This document shows, in pieces, positions 30,113 through 49,722 of a stretch of 64,000 nt of DNA (position 1 is the stretch's first letter; each line of letters starts with the position of its first letter). Both the position numbers and the translations under genes were made by a program. The stretch is from assembly GCF_030463565.1 (NCBI RefSeq), contig NC_134643.1:211286583-211350582 (forward strand). Direction: 5' to 3'. Source of the DNA: Pelecanus crispus. Lineage: Eukaryota > Chordata > Aves > Pelecaniformes > Pelecanidae. The notes under the pieces are model-generated. The model was given only the letters and a program-made list of their open reading frames with translations. It had not been told where the DNA came from and ran no database searches.

Positions 30113-31208
30113 TGTATTGGGTTTGCGTGGCAAGGTTTTGGTAGCGGAGGGGGCTACAGGGGTGGCTTCTGTGAGAAGCTGCTAGAAGCTTCCCCTATGT
30201 CCAATACAGCCAATGCCAGGCGGCTCCAAGATGCACCCACTGCTGGTCAAGGCTGAGCCAATCAGCGATGGTGGTAGCGCCTCTGGGATAAGATATTTAA
30301 GAAGGGGGGGAAACTGCTGCACAACTGCAGTCAGAGAGGAGTGAGAATATGTGAGAGCAACAGCCCTGCAGACACCAAGGTCAGTGAAGAAGGAAGGGAG
30401 GAGGTGCTCCAGGAGCCCAAGCAGAGATTCCCCTGCAGCCCATGGTGAAGACCATGGTGGGGCAGGCTGTGCCTCTGCAGCCCATGGAGGTCCATGGTGG
30501 AGCAGATATCCACCTGCGGCCTGGGGAGGACCCCACGCCGGAGCAGGTGGATGCCCCATGGGAAGCCTGTGCTGGAGCAGGCTCCTGGCAGGAGCTGTGG
30601 ACCCGTGGAGAGAGGAGCCCACACTGGAGCAGGTTTGCTGGCAGGACTTGTGACCCCACAGGAGACCCACGCTGGAGCAGTCTGCTCCTGAAGGACTGCA
30701 CCCCATGGAAGGGACCCACACTGGAGCAGTTCATGAATAACTGTAGCCCATGGGAAGGACCCACGTTGGAGCAGTTCATGGAGGACTGTCTCCCATGGGA
30801 GGGACCCCACGCTGGAGCAAGGGAAGAGTGTGAGGAGTCCTCCTCCTGAAGAGGAAGGAGTGACAGAAACAGTGTGAGGTGAACTGACTGCAACCCCCAT
30901 TCCCCATCCCCCTGCACTGCTGGAGGGGGAGGAGGTAGAGAAAATTGGGAGTGAAGTTGAGCTCAGGAAGAAGGGAGGGGTGGGGGGAAGGTGGTTTAAG
31001 ATTTGGTTTTATTTCGAGTTACCCTACTCTGATTTGATTGGTAATAAATTAAGCTAATTTCCCCAAGTTGCATCTGTTTCGCCCCAGACAGTAACTGATG
31101 AATGATCTCTCCCTGTCCTTACCTTGACCCACAAGCTTTTCATTATATTTTGTTCCCCTGTCTGGTTGAGGAGGGGGAGGGATAGAGCAGCTTTGGTGGG
31201 CACCTGGT
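30113..31208 (+). mobile_element. Avian endogenous retrovirus LTR (copy A), 3' end damaged
   Basis: It starts TGTATTGGGTTTGCG, has a TATA-like GATATTTAAG at about 30291-30300, an internal run of six spaced GACCCACRCTGGAGCAG motifs (about 30530-30820) and AATAAA at 31043-31048. It is the same family as 49723-50813. The final bases of that copy (through ACCCACCACA) are absent here: after GGTGGGCACCTGG the sequence becomes unrelated, and no 5-bp flank duplication of GAAGG is found. No viral gene is attached. Long ORFs on both strands arise from the stop-poor repeats and are not real genes. Confidence 0.88.
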
Positions 31209-34200
31209 GCCATCACAGAATTCTACTTTCAGAAATCAGGCCTTTAGGCTCTGGTTGTTGGCTGAGACTTGGAAGTGGTTAAAGAGGAGCCAAAAAGAAC
31301 ATTTTAGCAACAGTGAAATAGAACATTGACGATGTTTACGATGACTCACCTTGGCCATTATATTAACTTATTTCTGCTACATAAGGTTGGTACTGTTTTT
31401 TAGTTATAGAAAGTTAAGGAAACAGCTAAATTAAAAAAAAAAATCCCCCCATCTCCAGGTATTGATTAGCTTAGATCACTAGTATTTGAAAAATGAACGA
31501 AATTTACTTGGCTGTGAAGGAGAATCTAGAAAGTTTTCTGTGTTTTGGTCTAATCTGGACCATAAATGGAACAAAACATGGCATGGATTTCACCTGGACA
31601 AGGGGATTGGTGAGATGTGTTAGCCATGGATTTTCCATCTGTATTTCTGCTTTGTTAATGTCTTAAACTTTAGCAACGAAAGAACATTACTTTTTGTTTG
31701 GGAAAAGCAATGAAATTCCTGGCAAATGGTATAATAACACGTAATTCAGATGGGTTTGGAAACAGGAGTGCTGAAGCTGCCTGTCTACACTTAGTGGGCA
31801 AGAGAAGATTTCTTGTAACCATGATTTTGTTATAACTCATAAATGATTGCTGGAATTAAAGACCTCTTGGATACCAGCAGGGGAAATTTGTCCATAAACA
31901 TAATTTCAAGTACTCATCCTCTATGAATATGAACTTTCACTGGAGTATGAGACCAGGCATGCAGAAATAAAGGCACACAAAAAAACCCAGTTACATCTGA
32001 AATTCTTGACTGCACAACTGTTGTCCCACACCCAATCTCTTGCACATGCAAACTCAGGCAAAAATGTCTTAATGACTTCACTGACAGTTTAATAGGTCAC
32101 TTACGGAGTATTAGCTGTCCACGCTTATAACAGTGCATACTACCACAAAAATGTCAGAAGCAAAAAGAGCCTGGGGAGCATCTGCTCTCCTGGTGCTTCA
32201 GTCGCATATAACAGGCAATTCTAAATGCTACAGCAAAGCAATGGGCTCCAGACATGGACATCTGACAGTTCAGTCACAAGCACTCGCTCTGTAGCTGGAA
32301 GACTGGTTTAGGCCCACTGGCAGCAGCTGTCATATGTTGCTTTAGGGGAAAGAGAATGAGTGTGTTACACAGAAGTCTTTGGAGAAGTTGTGACAAGGAT
32401 CTTCTGAATTTCCTCTTCCTGGTCTGATTTTCAAGACGGATGCTGTGGTTGTGGAGGAAATTTGGAAATAGGTTTTGCATACAAAGAAAGACTCCACTCA
32501 CGGGAACAGACGGCGCTGCCACAAGCAAGGAGAAAAGGAAGAATTAAGCCCTGATTACTCAGCACTGGTGAGCAAGCGTGACCTGTGTGCAAGCTAACTG
32601 GGACAAGAGAGGCCCTGTCAGTGAATCAGCATTGCCATGCTGGAGACGGAAGACTGTTATATAAAAGCCAGAAGTAGGTCACACACTCGTCTTCATCAGC
32701 AATATGATATTTTTGACGCTTGGTTTGTGCAGCCAGGTCTGAGTGTTTGGAGCACAGCCAGGAAGGAGATGCCAAAGGCGCTGAGTTAAGCACCACTCAT
32801 CGGCAGCACAGGCTGAAGCTGCAGTTTTGCAGCTCAGAAGCTTCCCGTGCACGGACCTGCTCTCCCAGGTTTTGGCCAAGGGTCCTGCACTGCTACCAGA
32901 GTCCAGCCTGGCCAGGATACCAAGGGTGGCTAAGGCAGCGGAGTCGAGCAGTTTCAAGCTCCGTGTAATTAAGCCCTTTCCCATTTGCAAGGCAAACCAA
33001 CTTAATTACATCCTGTTGAGGCTCTGCAAGATGTTCTTTCACATTTCTTTTCTCTATACTACAGTATGCATTAGCTTTTAAATATATAAACTGTGCATTA
33101 GCAATAACCTTGCCAAAAAAGGAGCAAATTGTAACACCTCTTGTCAGTGTTACATGTCTTTCTCTGGTACAGCTAGCAGGGGCTGGGGCTACAGGAATGC
33201 ATTCAAGGCAGAAGATTGACTCTGGAAGAGGGACAGATAAGGGCAATCTTATGAGAATATCCAGGCACTTTTAAATGTTGAAAGAAGGAGAACATAGTGA
33301 TTTCCACACTCACTTCTTTAAGCCAAAACAAGAGATTGTCATTGTATGTTGTACTACTACTGGATGAAGTCACCTCAAAGGACGACATCAAAGAATATCT
33401 CTGTGGTTATGGAATTTTCTTCATAAAACATATTCTAGGTGATTGAAAAATGCCTGAGGAGGTGATTGATCTCTTGAGGGCAATGATGGATAGTATCAAG
33501 AAAAGTGAGAAAGAGGTTGACAGAGTAGCAAAAGGATGTATTTGAGAAAGCTGCTGATCACAAAACTGTATAAATTTCATCAGTATCTTCCTAGATGGTT
33601 TGATGGCTTCTAATGGCCCTTTCATTAGAGAGAAAGATGAGTGAGGAAAATTTATCAGGTCCTACAGGCTGGAAAGTTACTTCTTTCCTCTAGAACCGTA
33701 TAGAGACACTGTATACATAGAGACACTGTGTGGGAAGAGAAAAATGTTGGAAAACTATAGTGGGGCTGTAAGTACCAGAAGCTATTTCTGCAGAGAGGTA
33801 TTGTGGGTGTGTAAGCTGCACAGGAGAACTCTGCACCAAATTTTTAGATTCATCTCACCCACTCAGTTAGGGGCACCTAACATAACTATGTGAGTAGAGT
33901 CATTATCAAAAGCTCCCTCACTTCCCCTTGGCTCAGCTGCCCCAGTTCTGGGTCATTCCCTGAGCCTGTCCATCTTCTTCCAGGACCAGGGAGGGGGCCT
34001 CTGCCCTAACATGAATGCCCCGGTTAGGTGTCTGCTCTCAGGGTAGGACTGCAGTCCTCAGTGACCAGACAACCCCTGCAGAGTCCCACCAGCCTTGCCA
34101 GGGTCTGGCCCCATTTCAGATCCCCAGACCTAGCAGTCCCCCATTTCCTGCTGTGGATGGCCACAAGGCATGGTGTGCCCTGGAGATCCTTCTGGTACCA

Positions 34201-35391
34201 ACACAGTGCTCTTCAGCGGGAAACAATTTCAGCAAATATCTCAAGTGTACAATACATATATATAATCTCTCCTTTTACAGCTCTCTTATCCTGTCAGCTC
34301 TGTGGAAGGGGTTTTATTTCTCTGCACATGCAATGTTCCACCTGCCCTGCAGTGCTGCAGGTGTACCCTAAATCCTGTGTCAGCCCCATGCAGAAGTCTC
34401 AGATACAGAAGGCTGTCTTCAATGGCAGTAGACATGTGTCTTCAGGATTCCCGGGGCCTTCACTGTCACCTCTGCTTTGTCCTCATTTGTGGAAGTGCGT
34501 GGAGGGTGTGTTTAGTCATGGAGGAAAAATGGATCCCACACAAGAGTAGACCTGATGTTGAGTCTTAGCAGTTCTTACCACCAATGGCAGACATGGAGAA
34601 CAGAGGACCCTCTCCTCTGATGGGAAAGCCATCAAAGAGTTTGATCCAGAAAACCTCAGTGCTTGTTAAAACCTTATAGTAAGTATAAAAGAAGGAGACT
34701 GTGAAATATGAAGTAAGTGGGCAATCCTCTGAGAACAGTGAAAACTGCTAGATAAAAGTGGCATGCAAACACCTTGGCTCAATTTTTGTAATGAGTTTAG
34801 TTATGCTAAGAAAAGTGTTTTCATTTCCTTGTGGGGCTTTCACGTTTTCCTGCAGACAAAAGGAAGTTTCATCCAGGTGAGAACTGTATCAAAGAAAAAT
34901 GGCATAAACAAAACACTGCTTCATCAAACAGAGAGCTACAGCACTGACCTGTTAATTTTGAAGGAGTCTACCAAAGGGAAAGATGATGGCACTGTAATAG
35001 CCTCCAAAAGTACATGCTTCTGTACAAACAACTACAAAAAACCCTAGAAAACAAATTTTCTACTTGTAGTCTACAGTGTTCTAACCTGTGAATGTTTTTC
35101 CCTTTAGGTACTTCAACAACCCATTTGAAATCAATACAAACTTTGAATGGAAAACATTAAAGAGACCTGTTTTAGGTTTTTGGAGAGTAAGACTACATTT
35201 TAATAACTAAAAGGTTAATGAGCTTATTAAAAAGAACTACAGGTCTATGATCTCCTCATTAATCATATTTTCATGTTGCAAAACCTGCCCAAGGGTGGAA
35301 CCGGATGAGAGACAGCACCAATCTTTTTTACGGTAAAACCATTGTTTTGCATGTGTTCTGTCTAGAAATTGTGAGAAATTGTGAGAATCAA
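31209..35391. other. Intergenic between MMP genes 1 and 2
   Basis: No complete gene is seen. Two spots recall broken MMP 5' ends: a TGAATCA/TATATAAAA arrangement at 32622-32666 and an exon-1-like segment at about 34803-34876. Both are tentative and described as findings. Other ORFs (up to 173 codons at 34028-34549) show no family features. Confidence 0.5.
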
Positions 35392-35440
35392 TGAGTCAGG
35401 GATTGGAAAGCTTTATAAAGCAAATGAGTACTGTATAAAG
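35392..35440 (+). promoter_or_regulatory. MMP gene 2 promoter: AP-1 and TATA
   Basis: TGAGTCA (AP-1) lies at 35392-35398. Two TATA-like boxes follow: CTTTATAAAG at 35411-35420 and CTGTATAAAG at 35431-35440. With the second, transcription would start near 35463 and AP-1 would lie near -70. A 10-bp duplication (GAAATTGTGA twice) sits just upstream. Unlike genes 1 and 3, no ETS/PEA3 site adjoins AP-1. The start codon is at 35489. Confidence 0.7.
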
Positions 35441-35488
35441 GTGAAACAGGTGTGTGGCAGACTAGGAAGAAAACTTTTCTAAAGGCTA

Positions 35489-43189
<7,701 letters not shown>

Positions 43190-44942
43190 GAAAAAGAAAT
43201 CTGCAACAGTGCTGGAAAGAATGCAGTGTTATTGCACTAGAAACACTTTTTCTTTTATAAATATATGGAATGTATAGGTACTTCAGCAGTAGTCAGCAAA
43301 CCTCAGCCCCTGCATAACTTGTGTTTCTGCAAATAACAAAACAGTATTTAACATACTGATGTGTATATTTGTACATAATTAACATCAGGATTGCTAGCTT
43401 ACCAAAGAACAATGCAGTTTTTACTTGATACAAAATTGTGTCTTGTTTTATTTTTTTCCACTGTGGTCTTTTGACTCTTCATGATGTACGTCACCCTACA
43501 CAGAGCTCTACCAGCCAGGAGTCCATGAGGAAGAGCATTTCTGTTCCTAGAGCTAAGATTGCTTTCAACCAGTGTTAGATATTTCAAGGTTAAGCAATCT
43601 AATCAAAGCTACCAGTGACAATTATGGAGAGACAGACAGGAGCTTCAGAGAGCAATCCCTCCCAGCCTGAGGTGGGTGCCTAGGGATGGAAGTGCTCCTT
43701 TTCATTACTGACTGGAGAGGCAGCAAGTTTGAGCAGTTTATGCTAGACACCTGATTATAGAAGGCTAAGTTTAAGTGTGATGAATCCTACCCTAAGATAT
43801 TTACTGATATATATGTAGTTGAAAGCTCATCTCTACAAACACAGGAGGAGAGGGGCACATTGGCATGCAGGGGAGCCCCAGTCATCCCTGATCTGCCTCC
43901 ACTCCTCTCCAGCTGTCCCTGGGGAGCCCCCATGGGCTGGAGGACACCCGTCACCATGTGTCAATGGGAGAGGGTCCCCATCACCTCTCACAGGCTGAGG
44001 GGTGACTGCCAGGGGGACAGGGATCAGTATTCAGGGGAAGAGCATGTGGGGATTTTATAAAATTTATTATGTCATGTTTGAAGGGGACTGTGGGAATGTG
44101 CAAAATTTATTATGGGTTGATTAAGGGAAAGGCCAAAGGCAGGGAAATGGAAGGATCAAGGTAGATAGGGGAGGAACAGGTTTGGGAAAACAAGGGGAGA
44201 AATGCATGAAGGGGGCTGGTTGCGTGCAAACAGGCTGCAGGACAGTGTGCTTCTTTGGCCATGCCCTGCACATTTGATCCTGTCTTCTCAGTAAATCATA
44301 TGTTATGTGTGAGTGAGCTCTTTTCATGTGTGTTTGGGTGAACTTCAAGCTGGACTGGCTGCTGAGTAGGTTGAGGTCTGAGTACCAGCAGCTGGAGCAT
44401 GGTTGCAAGCTGTGGGGACTTGTACGTTACTGGGGACACAGGAGGTGCGGGGGAAGCTACTGGGAGGACTGCGTGTCTGAGCCCAGCTACTGAGGGCATC
44501 CACACTGCTTGTGTTTTCATGTCAATATTTCACCAGTGGATGGAAGTCCTCATCAGCCAGAGGGAAGGAATGGGATGGGGTCACTAGTCTTTTTCATGTT
44601 TGTCCAAGTGCTCCATGTCTTCTGTCTGTGATGATCTCTGTGACCAGCCTCATGGCTCTCTGGACCTGGGGGACAGACATGCAGCAGCTGCCAGTTCAGT
44701 ACTGCTGACAATAATCTCCCTGCTGCCGAAGTCAGGCTTCGCTTGGTAAAGATCCACAAGCGTCTGTAAGTATTCAGATGGACAGCCAGCAAGATCTAAG
44801 GTCTTAGAGAGGTATCTTTTCTTTTATGCATGTAAAAATTCTCTCCCAGTACCCACCATCTCCCCCTCATTAGACTACTTCCCTAAAAACAAAAAAAACC
44901 CAGAGAAAATATAGTTCTTTTATTTAATTCTTATTCTCCATG
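43190..44942. other. Intergenic downstream of MMP gene 2
   Basis: It starts with the gene 2 3' UTR, which holds a TTATAAATATA stretch but no canonical AATAAA. A GC-richer patch at about 43840-44700 has only short ORFs. No gene was recognised. Confidence 0.55.
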
Positions 44943-45215
44943 AATCACAGAATGATTAAGGTTGGTTGGGCGTCTGGAGGTCATCCAGTCCAACCCCACT
45001 GCTCAAGTAGGGCCACCTAGAGTGGGTTGCTGAGCTTTAGGTGGCTTTTGGAGATACTATTTTTGCACATATCCAAAGAGACAGAATCCACCACCTCACT
45101 GGGAAATGTGAGTCAGTGCTCGGTCACCCTCACAGTAGAGAAGTGTTTCTTGATATTCAGAGGGAACCTCCTGTGTTTCAGTTTGTGCCCATTGCTTCTG
45201 GTCCTGTCAGGACAA
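44943..45215 (-). mobile_element. Older CR1 LINE 3' fragment
   Basis: GAATCACAGAATGATTAAGG, then GTTGG..., then GGTCATCCAGTCCAACCCCA is the CR1 3' end in reverse. The region codes on the minus strand for a decayed ORF2 C-terminus and its 3' UTR. It is more diverged than the copies at 8498 and 24211. Confidence 0.85.
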
Positions 45216-47131
45216 GGCAATTGTATTGTATTTATACATATAATTGTATTGTTCGAATGCAATCAGATATTTCAATGCACTTTATAGAACCTTTTTTCTC
45301 ATGCATTTTTAAAACCCCTAGTAGCAGGACTACTCACATGGGGCACTCCACTGTGGATCTAGGCACTGAGCAAATTTTATCTGAATCCTATCAAGGTCCA
45401 AAAGATATTGTGGCACTCTCAATCTTGCAAGACAAATGCTGCTGCCACACCCTGCTGTGGAGGTGGCAAACAAGACTGCTGACCAAACAGAACTAGAGTC
45501 AAAATGATTAGTTTTAATTACAGCACCTCCAGAAAAGGAAATGAGTAGCTCTGATAGGTGTCTGATACTGCCAAGGTCAGGGAAGCAAGTTCAAGTCTTC
45601 TAACTTGAATGATTCTATTGAATTTAGTAGGAAATATTTCAGTGCTGTTTATTTGTTCCTTATTATTGGCCTCATGCTGTTCTTGTTTTCTAATTCCAGT
45701 TTTCCTTCACATTTCTGGTATAGCTTTTTGAGTGGTCTCACATCTGCAAGACTTAATCAGTCCATGGTCTCAGCTGTAACAGTAAAAGTCAAAAATTTGC
45801 ATGAACAGTTTGGCTCATACTTTATAGATTTTTAGTTCCCTAAGGAAGTTTCTAACTGTCCTGGGTTTGAGTAGTTTTCTTCAGTTGTTCCTACTGCTGA
45901 TCCTCCTCTACTGTATCTGTGCCCTCCATAGCACTGCCTTTGTGGTTAACTGCATTAGACCATGTTATTTTAAATGCAATAATCTCTTTCAGCTCTCACC
46001 TTTCCTACTTTTTTTGGAAATATTCTCTTTCAGATAGGATTATAGTTCTCAGAGCAAAGCTGGCTTGTCCTAGACCTTTCATGATTGTTTTGTAGTTTTC
46101 TGGCTCCCATATACTTATCTGACTAGTTCTTCCTTGTTTTTGATGATTTCTCATTAGTTGGGACTCTTTCCTTCCTTATTTCACTAACTGTGCACACAGA
46201 TGATAGTACTAATTTTAGAATATGAAGTCTTGGATCTGTAGAAGAAGTAGAGCTTAACTGACTGTAGTATCTTAGTATAATTTAGCTGGTTGAGTGTTGG
46301 AGGTTGGTGTCTTCTTTTGCTTCACAATTCTTATTTTGAAAATCTCTGGTAATCTCTGGTACTGCTTACAAGTCAGCCTCATCATTTGAGTGAAAGCAGG
46401 CTTTTGAACTGAAGGTCATTGACCTGTACTCAATATCCTGTGTTCTTCTGAGATACAGTTTGAGACCTGGACTCTTGAGTTGATATATTCGTTGTCTGTG
46501 GTGCACTCAGTCCAAGTATTTCAGTTATGTTTTCTCAGTCTTCTAGAGACATTAGATTTTTTCCACACTACAGAGAATTTCTAGCCTGTTTGCATGGAAA
46601 ATCGGATGAAGACAAAAGTCTCTTCACAAGGAACAGGCTTATCACGTGACTCTCTCCTCTAGAATTCAGATCACAAAAACTACTTTGTTTTCTTCAGTGT
46701 TTTATTTATAACAGTGTCATTTGTTGTGGTTTTCACCACCTTGCCTTGGAGGGCATTTTGCCTACATCTGAATGTATCCATTTGCCTTTTGTTTGCCAAG
46801 GACTCTGTAGTGTGTCCATCAGACACAATCCAGGAGGTCCAATGGAAGGCCCAAGACTACCTACCCTAGGAAAAAACAGTTTGGTTTGGATGTTCTTTTT
46901 CTTACCATTTATTTGTTTTCTTGGTTTCACACACTCACCCTGCCTGGAAGGGACAAATGCCCTTTGATATTGTTCCTGGCATGATTACATATGTATTATC
47001 ACAATAGGTAGGGCTGTGGTAGTGAACTGAAAAGCTATTGTGTAACAATTTGGACACCCAGAACTAAAAGACCCTAGAGAGTTTACCACCTAAGTAAAAC
47101 AGACAAAGGTAACTGATACATCCTGGCAAAA

Positions 47132-47162
<31 letters not shown>

Positions 47163-49668
47163 TTAGTCCATTTAACTACTGTTTGAGGTTGTTTCTAGTG
47201 AAATGTTGGCTTGGGTTTAAGGAAATGGGGGGAAAAAAAGCCCTTTCTTGGTGACAGAAGCAGCAGATTTGTGTTTTCAGAAGCTCTGAAGGTAACTCAG
47301 AACTGCAAAGACACATTTCTCAGCTGCCATTGGTATTCCAGAGAATATAACTAAAAGCTGCCAAGGTGCAGGCTTTATTTCCAGATGATTCCCTGGCAGC
47401 CTCTGAACTTCCATCTGGCTGGTATCCAATCAACCCGTTGATGTTTGGTCCCTGCCAGCAAGACTGCCCTTGCAGGTTCACAGGCAGTAGCTGTCTCACT
47501 GGATGTTTTGGCATTGGTGCCATGTATCCAGCTGAGGGTCTGTGAGCCTGTAGCAATTCCAGTATGTCCCAAATGGTCCAGAGCCCCCAGGCATATGCAG
47601 ATATACTTTGTAGATCAGTGTGGAGACATTGATCTCTTCTTGCTGCCTCTTTCAGGGCAAGTTTTACACCTGCACAGCTTGTGTGACAACAGCCAAGTTT
47701 AGAGGCAAAGTACTTCAAGCTGGTAAGGTTGGCTCTGCAAGGCATCCCAGGGCCTGTCTGCCATCAGGGAAGTCATGCCCAGGACACAACAGAGCAGGTT
47801 CCCATCCCAGGCAACAGCTCAGCTGCAGGGATGAAGAATGTCATTTGGTTTTCCTGTGTGTTCAGGGAACAGGTGCTTGGCATGGAAAGTGGCACTCCTT
47901 CCATTCTCCTTTTACTGAAATCATTGATGATGCCATGTCTGAGACTGTACAAGTCACTGAGGTGTAACTCAGGCACTACCCCAGTCTGTGACTTGTCACG
48001 CTGAATTGCTCTTCTACAATAAAATAATTAGGATTGATTCAGCACCTGACATCCTGAGCCCTATTGTGGTGGCCTTTGGACTTCAGCATGTTTTGAGCTA
48101 TACCATTGTAGTCCTAACACTGACCAGGACACCACCCTGGTTTGTAAATGGAGTGACTGATCATTCTTTTGGAGCAGAATCAACAGCATTTCTATAAAGG
48201 AAATGTTTAACATTGAGTGACGTTAAGCCATGAGCTTGTGCAAACTTTAAGACATCTGACTTGAAGGGTTGCCTTTGGCTTTTTCATCTCAGTATTAAAA
48301 AGTACTTGGTTCATTAAGAGAAAATTCCTAATGAATTCTCTAACTCATGCAACTATCTGGCAACCAGTTGAATATTGCTGCACAGTGACATGATTTATAT
48401 CTTTGACACTTCAGTCTTCGCATGAAAAGTGAAAACCTCCAAGGAAAATAACGTGTTTCAGGATAACATTCTGGGTTTGCAGAAAGATTTTTATTTTATT
48501 GCCTCAAAATAGATTGGAAACACATGAAGAGATTAAGATATGCATAAAAGCACAGAATGGACATAAAAGAACTTCCTGCAAGAATGATGACTGTACTTTG
48601 TAGTGCCACCTGCTACTGAGAAAGCAATTGCAAACATCATTGTGACAAATTAGAACTGTAAACAATTCTTAGAAGTATGAAGTACCACTTAATTTTTGTA
48701 ACATTAAAATTACAGAACTACATATCAAAGTTCCCTTTCTACAGTAATTCTGAAGTAAGAAACTTTGATTTAGGGAAACCCCACTATGATTCACACTGTG
48801 AATTTATTTTTTCATTATTTAGTCAAGGGTGTGGCTGGAAGTTCCTTCTTAGGGAGAGAGGAATGAAAGCCATTAGAACATTTTAAAATATTATCAGATA
48901 TAACCAGGGGAAAAGGGAAATAGCCTGAAGAGTCAAATGCAAGCCCTAGGTAAGTGGGGTACAAAGTAAATGGAAATCACTGAGTCAAAATTGTTCGAAG
49001 CTGGGAAACATTTCCAGGGAAATACGTCTCCTCTTATGCTTCTGCCTAAATGTCCTTTTCAGCCAATGCTGGAAAGAGGAAACGTGCTGGATAGACCTCT
49101 CGCAGTGCTTACATTCTACATACTATGCAGACTTAATGAACAAGGAACAGTGAGTAGAGTACCTAGAAAAGGAACACTTTGAGGTCTCTTGTCTCAACAC
49201 GAACAAGAAGGGTGCAGTTTTGCTGAGAAAGAAGTGTGCAAATAAAGCAGGATTATTGCTAACACAGGGAGACACAAACCTGTACTGCCTGGGTGTACAA
49301 TGGAAAAACCCTTGAAAATGCTGGCCCTTTCTTAACAACAGTATCAGACCCCTCTTCCTTAGGCACCCAGTTTGGGTTTAGCAGTGACTTAGCAGAGGGG
49401 TCCCAGACCTGGTGGGGTGATTCAGGACAACCTGAGTGAGGTACTGATGCTTGTGGTCCAGGCAACAGCTGCCTCTGAAGAACAATTGGGGATAGGTAAG
49501 GGCAAAGTTTACCTCTCTCCATTAGTTACATGGAGATTTTAGGACAACTTCAGGCAGAGCAAATGTGTTAGTTGTTCAAACCTGGTACCCTGGTAGAGGT
49601 GAAGCTGCTGCAGCTCTGTGCCCCCAGGTCCAGACAACAGCGAGGCTGAGCATGTATTCCCAGTAGGC
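45216..49668. other. Intergenic, no gene recognised
   Basis: AT-rich with a poly(A) run at 47128-47162. The part at 47320-47990 has overlapping open frames on both strands (141 codons on minus, 115 on plus) whose origin I cannot assign. Nothing else stands out. Confidence 0.5.
47128..47162. repeat. Poly(A) tract
   Basis: About 35 bases of A broken by one G. No retrocopy with a recognisable body is visible upstream. Confidence 0.9.
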
Positions 49669-49722
49669 ACATGCACACACACATGTACGCACACATGTAT
49701 ACACACATGTACACACACATGC
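49668..49722. repeat. CA-rich tandem repeat at the LTR insertion site
   Basis: Repeated ACACACATGTA-type units (CACACATGTACGCACACATG and variants) end in CATGC, which is the left copy of the LTR target duplication. CA-rich sequence resumes after the LTR at 50814-50845, so the LTR split one repeat array. Confidence 0.85.

Noticed and set aside
30182-30917. Long overlapping ORFs (135-189 codons) on both strands inside LTR copy A, repeated at 49764-50517 in copy B
   Set aside because: They arise from stop-poor GC-rich internal repeats (GACCCACRCTGGAGCAG units) of an LTR. Open frames exist in several frames at once, and there is no domain or gene structure.
35101-35190. Possible hemopexin-type exon after TTTCCCTTTAG (YFNNPFEINTNF)
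   Set aside because: The translated segment lacks the SMxxGYP pattern expected of exon 9, and no matching neighbour exons are nearby.
47640-47700. Possible fibronectin type II module (GKFYTCTA)
   Set aside because: Only about a dozen residues resemble the family, and the following conserved Trp/Cys pattern is missing.
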